A stretch of DNA of 64,000 nt from Thermomonas sp. HDW16 (GTDB lineage Bacteria; Pseudomonadota; Gammaproteobacteria; Xanthomonadales; Xanthomonadaceae), in assembly GCF_011302915.1 (NCBI RefSeq), contig NZ_CP049872.1, forward strand, positions 1,674,001 through 1,738,000. Reading direction: 5' to 3'. Below are positions 59,819 to 64,000 of this stretch, piece by piece; position 1 is the first letter of the stretch; every line of letters begins with the position of its first letter. Position numbers and translations under genes: made by a program. The notes below the pieces were generated by a model, which was not told the origin of the DNA, searched no databases, and was given only the letters and a program-made list of their open reading frames with translations.

Positions 59819-60967
59819 TCAGCGCAGGCCGGTTTCATGTCGGGCGATCACAAGCCTCTGGATTTCACTGGTGCCTTCGTAGATTTCGGTGATCTTGGCG
59901 TCGCGGAAATAACGCTCGATCGGCATTTCCTTGGAATAGCCCATGCCGCCGTGGATCTGCAGCGCCTGGTGGGTGATCCACATCGCGGCCTCGGAGGCGG
60001 TGAGCTTGGCGACCGCGGCTTCGGTGGTGAAGCGCTTGCCCTGCCCCTTCAGCCAGGCCGCGCGCAAGGTCAGCAGCAGCGAGGCGTCGAGCTTGCACTT
60101 CATGTCGGCGATCTTGGCCTGGGTCATCTGGAACGCGCCGATCGGCTGCCCGAATGCCTTGCGCTCCTTCACGTAGGCCAGCGTGGCCTCGTAGGCGGCG
60201 CGGGCAAGGCCGATGGCCTGGCTGGCGATGCCGATGCGCCCGGCATCCAGCACGCTCATCGCGATCTTGAAGCCGTGGCCTTCATCGCCCAGCACTTCGT
60301 CGGGCTGGACCACGTAATCGGTGAATTCGATCTCGCAGGTGGCGCTGGCGCGGATGCCGAGCTTCGGCTCGGTCTTGCCGCGATGGAAGCCCGCGCGGTC
60401 GGTATCGATCATGAACGCGGTGATGCCGCGCGCGCCCTTGTCCGGATCGGTCATGGCGAACAGCACGATGTACTTGGCCACCGGGCCGGAGGTGATCCAG
60501 CTCTTCTTGCCGTTGACGATGAAGCTGCCGTCCGCCTGCTTGCTGGCCTTGCAGCGCATCGCGGTGGCATCGGAGCCGGATTGCGGCTCGGTCAGCGCGA
60601 ACGCGCCGATCTCGCGGCCTTCGGCGATGGCGCGCACGTACAACTGTTTCTGCGCCTCGGTGCCGAAGGTCAGGATGCCGTTGCAGAACAGCGAGTTGTT
60701 TACCGACACGATCGTGCTGTGGGCAGCGTCGGCGGCGGCGATTTCCACCATCGCCAGCACATAGCTGATCGGGTCCATGCCGGCGCCGCCGTATTCGGCC
60801 GGCACTTCGATGCCCATCAGGCCGTTCTCGCCGAGGGTGCGGATGTTGGCCAGCGGGAATTCGCCGGTCTGGTCGTGGTGCTCGGCGCTGGGCGCGATTT
60901 TCTCCTGCGCGATGCGCCGGGCCACGTCCTGGATCATCAGCTGCTCTTCGGTGAACCCAAAATCCAC
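59819..60967 (-). CDS. Acyl-CoA dehydrogenase
   Basis: 382-aa flavoprotein of the short/branched-chain type. FAD and substrate motifs are FALTEPQSGSDATAM, YIVLFAMTD and QIHGGMGYSKEMPIERYFRDAKI; the catalytic Glu is in IYEGTSEIQ. It oxidises an acyl-CoA to the enoyl-CoA; the chain type cannot be fixed. I chose the GTG at 60967 (protein begins DFGFTEEQL), six bases after GGAG; upstream in-frame residues are not family-like. Confidence 0.92.
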   Translation of the reverse strand: MDFGFTEEQLMIQDVARRIAQEKIAPSAEHHDQTGEFPLANIRTLGENGLMGIEVPAEYGGAGMDPISYVLAMVEIAAADAAHSTIVSVNNSLFCNGILTFGTEAQKQLYVRAIAEGREIGAFALTEPQSGSDATAMRCKASKQADGSFIVNGKKSWITSGPVAKYIVLFAMTDPDKGARGITAFMIDTDRAGFHRGKTEPKLGIRASATCEIEFTDYVVQPDEVLGDEGHGFKIAMSVLDAGRIGIASQAIGLARAAYEATLAYVKERKAFGQPIGAFQMTQAKIADMKCKLDASLLLTLRAAWLKGQGKRFTTEAAVAKLTASEAAMWITHQALQIHGGMGYSKEMPIERYFRDAKITEIYEGTSEIQRLVIARHETGLR

Positions 60968-60982
60968 GGCCTGCTCCACTCG

Positions 60983-61004
60983 ATTGCAAAGGATTGCAAT
61001 TGTA
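60983..61004 (-). promoter_or_regulatory. Promoter and tandem-repeat site for acyl-CoA dehydrogenase
   Basis: On the minus strand a TACAAT -10 (60999-61004) is followed by TTGCAATC-CT-TTGCAATC, a perfect 8-bp direct repeat. It covers the expected transcription start, about 25 nt before the GTG. The position would suit a repressor operator. Confidence 0.4.
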
Positions 61005-61104
61005 GCCCCGAGCTTGCGCAAACCCCACCCCGCGGGCGCCGCCGACTTGACCTGCAGCAAGCAACGGCGGACACTTATCGTTGAATCGCGATGGAAAGAT
61101 ATAT

Positions 61105-62034
61105 ATGGATCTGGAAGGCTGGTCGTCACGACTGAAGGTGTTCGCGGACGCGACCCGCGTACGCCTGCTCGCCCTGCTCGAGGGCGAGGAACTGACCGTG
61201 GCCGAATTGTCCGCGATCACCCAGCTCGCGCAACCGCGCGTGTCCACGCATCTGGCCAAGTTGAAGGAGGCCGGCATCGTCCGCGACCGTCGCGCCGGGG
61301 TGTCCGCCTACTACCGCTTCGATGATGCCGCACTGGATCCGGCGCAACGTGCCCTGTGGCAGTCGATCAGCGCCGGCAGCGATGACCCATTGCTGCGCCA
61401 GGATGCCGAACGCGTGCCCGCCGTGCTGGCGATGCGCGCCGCCGACCAGAACTGGGCGGACAGCGTGGCCGGCGACATGGAGCGCCATTACTCGCCGGGC
61501 CGCACCTGGGAAGCGCTGGCACGCACCGCCCTGCCGCTGCTGGAGCCGGGCGATGTGCTCGATATCGCCTCCGGCGATGGCGTGCTGGCCGAACTTCTCG
61601 CCCCGCATTCCAATCGCTACGTCTGCATCGATTCCAGCCAGCGCGTGGTCGCCGCCGCCGCCGAACGCCTGCGCCGCTTCACCAATGTCGAAGTCCGCGA
61701 AGGCGACATGCACGCGCTGCCGTTCAAGGACGGCAGCTTCGACCTGGTGGTGCTGATGCACGCGCTGACCTATGCCGACAAACCCGCGCAGGCCGTGGCC
61801 GAAGCCGCGCGCGTGCTGCGCAAGGGCGGTCGCCTGTTGCTGTCCAGCCTGGCCAAGCACGAGCACCGCAATGCGGTGGAAGCCTACGGACACCAGAACC
61901 TCGGCTTCACCGAAAAGGAACTGCGCAAGTTCGCCGACAAGGCCGGGCTGAGCATCGCCAGCAGCGAAACCGTGACCCGCGAGAAACGCCCGCCGCATTT
62001 CGAGGTGATCTCGCTGATCGGGGTCAAGCCGTGA
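61105..62034 (+). CDS. ArsR-type regulator fused to a SAM-dependent methyltransferase domain (SahR-like)
   Basis: 309 aa. N-terminal ArsR winged helix (about 1-90: [46 protein letters not shown]) and a class I methyltransferase-like domain (about 140-300; [37 protein letters not shown]). It directly precedes metH, overlapping by 4 nt. SahR, an ArsR protein responding to S-adenosylhomocysteine, controls methionine-cycle genes in Proteobacteria, so it is a plausible sensor of the SAM/SAH pool. ATG at 61105 with GGAAAG upstream. Confidence 0.88.
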   Translation: MDLEGWSSRLKVFADATRVRLLALLEGEELTVAELSAITQLAQPRVSTHLAKLKEAGIVRDRRAGVSAYYRFDDAALDPAQRALWQSISAGSDDPLLRQDAERVPAVLAMRAADQNWADSVAGDMERHYSPGRTWEALARTALPLLEPGDVLDIASGDGVLAELLAPHSNRYVCIDSSQRVVAAAAERLRRFTNVEVREGDMHALPFKDGSFDLVVLMHALTYADKPAQAVAEAARVLRKGGRLLLSSLAKHEHRNAVEAYGHQNLGFTEKELRKFADKAGLSIASSETVTREKRPPHFEVISLIGVKP

Positions 62035-63128
62035 GCCTGCCGTGGAAACATCCGCAACGTGTCGCAGCGCTGGAAGCCGCGCTGGCACAACGCATCCTGA
62101 TCATCGACGGTGCGATGGGCACCATGATCCAGCGCCACGAACTGCAGGAAGCCGACTATCGCGGCGAACGCTTTGCCGAAGGCTACGACGCCCTGTTCGC
62201 CACCGACGGCCATGCGCATGGCCCCGGCTGCGGTTGCGAGAGCCACGACCAGCGTGGCAACAACGATCTGCTCAGCCTGACCCGCCCCGAGATTATCCGA
62301 GACATCCATCGTCAGTATCTGGAAGCGGGCGCGGACTTGCTCGAAACCAATACCTTCAATTCCACCAGCATCTCGCTGGCCGATTACCGCCTGCAGCACC
62401 TGGTGCGCGAACTCAATCGCGAAGGTGCGGCGCTGGCGCGTGCCGAATGCGATGCCATCGAGTTGCGCGATCCGTCGAAGCCGCGTTTCGTGATCGGCGT
62501 ACTCGGCCCGACCTCGCGCACCGCATCGCTCAGCCCCGACGTGAATCGTCCCGGCTTCCGCGCGATCAGCTTCGACGAGTTGGCCGAGGCCTACCGCGAA
62601 GCCGCACGTGGCCTGATCGAAGGCGGCGCCGATATCCTGATGGTCGAAACCGTATTCGACACGCTCAACGCCAAGGCCGCGCTGTTCGCCATCGACGATG
62701 TGTTCGAGGAGATCGGTGCGCGCCTGCCGGTGATGATCTCCGGCACGATCACCGATGCCTCCGGCCGTACCTTGTCTGGCCAGACCGCCGAAGCCTTCTG
62801 GTATTCGCTGCGCCATGCGCAACCAATGGCGATCGGCCTGAACTGCGCGCTGGGTGCGAAAGACCTGCGCCAGCATATCGACGTACTCGCCCAGGTTGCG
62901 GATACCAACGTCAGCTGCCACCCGAACGCCGGCCTGCCGAATGCCTTCGGTGGCTACGACGAAACCCCGGAAGACATGGCTGGCGTGCTGCGTGAATTCG
63001 CCGATAGCGGCCTGCTTAACCTGGTGGGTGGCTGCTGCGGCACCTCGCCCGAACACATCGCGGCCATTGCGCACGCCGTGGCCGGCATCGCGCCGCGCCC
63101 GATTCCGAAGTTGGCCGACGCCGCATGA
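62031..63128 (+). CDS. metH: Methionine synthase, homocysteine-binding part (split MetH, first half)
   Basis: 365 aa, only the homocysteine S-methyltransferase module of cobalamin-dependent MetH. It has [15 protein letters not shown] at the start, [16 protein letters not shown], the zinc cysteines in [12 protein letters not shown] and [14 protein letters not shown]. It includes an unusual Gly/His/Cys insertion ([12 protein letters not shown]) near residue 65. The remaining modules are in the next gene, whose ATG overlaps this stop (ATGA). A two-gene metH is known in Xanthomonadaceae. Confidence 0.94.
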   Translation: MSLPWKHPQRVAALEAALAQRILIIDGAMGTMIQRHELQEADYRGERFAEGYDALFATDGHAHGPGCGCESHDQRGNNDLLSLTRPEIIRDIHRQYLEAGADLLETNTFNSTSISLADYRLQHLVRELNREGAALARAECDAIELRDPSKPRFVIGVLGPTSRTASLSPDVNRPGFRAISFDELAEAYREAARGLIEGGADILMVETVFDTLNAKAALFAIDDVFEEIGARLPVMISGTITDASGRTLSGQTAEAFWYSLRHAQPMAIGLNCALGAKDLRQHIDVLAQVADTNVSCHPNAGLPNAFGGYDETPEDMAGVLREFADSGLLNLVGGCCGTSPEHIAAIAHAVAGIAPRPIPKLADAA

Positions 63129-64000
63129 GTCTCGCCCGCAACACCCGGCTCAGCGGTCTGGAACCGCTGCAGATCACCCCGGAGTCCAACTTCGTCAACG
63201 TCGGCGAGCGCACCAATGTCACCGGCAGCGCACAGTTCAAGAAACTGATCCTGGAAGGCCGGCTGGACGAAGCGGTGGTAGTCGCACGCCAGCAGGTCGA
63301 GAACGGCGCGCAGGTCATCGACGTCAACATGGACGAGGGCTTGCTCGATTCCGAAAAGGCGATGGTCGAGTACCTCAACCTGATCGCCGCCGAGCCCGAC
63401 ATCGCTCGCATTCCGGTGATGGTGGATTCATCGAAGTGGAGCGTGATCGAGGCTGGTCTGAAGTGCCTGCAGGGCAAGGGCATCGTCAACTCGATCTCGA
63501 TGAAGGAAGGCGAGGCTGAATTCTTGCGCCAGGCGCGGCTGGTGCGTCGCTATGGCGCCGCCGTGGTGGTCATGGCCTTCGACGAACAGGGTCAAGCCGA
63601 TACCGTCGAGCGCAAGGTCGAGATCAGTTCACGTGCCTACAAGCTGCTCACCGAAGAGATCGGTTTCCCGCCCGAGGACATCATCTTCGATCCCAACGTA
63701 TTCGCGATCGCCACCGGCATCGAGGAGCACGATGGCTATGCGGTGGCCTTCATCGAAGCCGCTCGCGAATTGAAGCGGCGCTTCCCGCACAGCCACATTT
63801 CCGGTGGTGTGTCGAACGTCAGCTTCAGCTTCCGCGGCAACGAGCCGGTGCGGCAGGCCATCCACGTGGTGTTCCTGTACCACGCGATCCGCGCCGGCAT
63901 GGACATGGGCATCGTCAACGCCGGCGCCCTGCCCCTGTATGACGATCTTGATCCCGAACTGCGCGAGCGCGTCGAGGATGTGGTGCTCAACCGCCGCAGC
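63125..64000 (+). CDS. metH: Methionine synthase, pterin/cobalamin part (split MetH, partial)
   Basis: The first 292 residues of the second MetH half, running off the right edge. The pterin-binding domain is clear: [75 protein letters not shown] and [22 protein letters not shown]. The cap, B12-binding and reactivation domains are expected outside. It is translationally coupled to the first half through ATGA. Confidence 0.95.
   Translation, partial: MSLARNTRLSGLEPLQITPESNFVNVGERTNVTGSAQFKKLILEGRLDEAVVVARQQVENGAQVIDVNMDEGLLDSEKAMVEYLNLIAAEPDIARIPVMVDSSKWSVIEAGLKCLQGKGIVNSISMKEGEAEFLRQARLVRRYGAAVVVMAFDEQGQADTVERKVEISSRAYKLLTEEIGFPPEDIIFDPNVFAIATGIEEHDGYAVAFIEAARELKRRFPHSHISGGVSNVSFSFRGNEPVRQAIHVVFLYHAIRAGMDMGIVNAGALPLYDDLDPELRERVEDVVLNRRS

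Noticed and set aside
54773..61084. Very long plus-strand open frames (920 and 1046 codons) opposite gdhB and the acyl-CoA dehydrogenase
   Set aside because: They mirror the reverse complement of strong high-GC coding genes, have Arg/His/Gln/Val-rich composition without family motifs, and span gene boundaries.

Overview
The window is high-GC gammaproteobacterial chromosome, most likely from the Lysobacteraceae/Xanthomonadaceae (Lysobacter, Luteimonas or Thermomonas-like). The main evidence is an rpf (DSF quorum-sensing) neighbourhood whose RpfC carries its acceptor histidine at residue 198. A metH split in two, a fur/omlA(bamE) divergent pair and a kynurenine catabolic operon fit the same group. 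It is almost entirely coding, with no rRNA, tRNA, CRISPR array, prophage or complete insertion sequence seen.

Layout. 1-2302: rpfG and rpfC (partial at the left edge), minus strand. 2468-9399: lysS, prfB (with its programmed +1 frameshift), a DUF2945 protein, a large VIT/VWA/DUF2135 exported protein and an RpfD-like LytTR membrane regulator. 9553-19059: an acyltransferase convergent with a tight minus-strand run greA-rpfE-recJ, then carAB and dapB. 19103-26253: DUF1631 protein, then hrcA-grpE-dnaK-dnaJ with two sigma-32-type promoters. 26358-33765: recN, fur, bamE, rnfH, ratA, smpB, a CHASE-domain histidine kinase, tmRNA and an OmpA-type lipoprotein. 33867-37564: WS/DGAT acyltransferase, alr (frameshifted) and a cation diffusion facilitator. 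37609-40661: rpsF-rpsR-rplI-dnaB, with a structured palindromic element upstream of dnaB. 40827-50810: A-type Fe-S carrier, asnS, two unknown small genes, an SDR, then a seven-gene operon for kynurenine degradation (2-aminomuconate semialdehyde dehydrogenase, carbonic anhydrase, RidA-type deaminase, 3-hydroxyanthranilate dioxygenase, ACMSD, kynureninase, kynurenine monooxygenase). 50929-59713: sbcB, DUF2939 protein, 5'-nucleotidase, NAD kinase and the 180-kDa NAD-glutamate dehydrogenase. 59819-64000: acyl-CoA dehydrogenase, an ArsR-methyltransferase regulator and split metH (second half runs off the right edge).

How it works together. The rpf genes sense a fatty-acid signal and turn over cyclic di-GMP. 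The heat-shock block is the chaperone system and its repressor. smpB and ssrA form the ribosome-rescue pair. The kynurenine operon takes kynurenine to 2-aminomuconate/4-oxalocrotonate and appears to start from its own leaderless promoter.

Two patterns cut across the window. First, at least nine genes have a TANNNT or ACAAT hexamer exactly 6 nt before the start codon and little or no Shine-Dalgarno sequence, which suggests leaderless transcription. Second, alr and probably dapB are each one base short in a C/G homopolymer, which points to assembly indels more than true loss. I did not find a clearly new defence or mobile system. The best candidates for novelty are the carbonic anhydrase embedded in the kynurenine operon, the asnS-coupled unknown genes plus degenerate SDR, and the nested palindromic element near dnaB.
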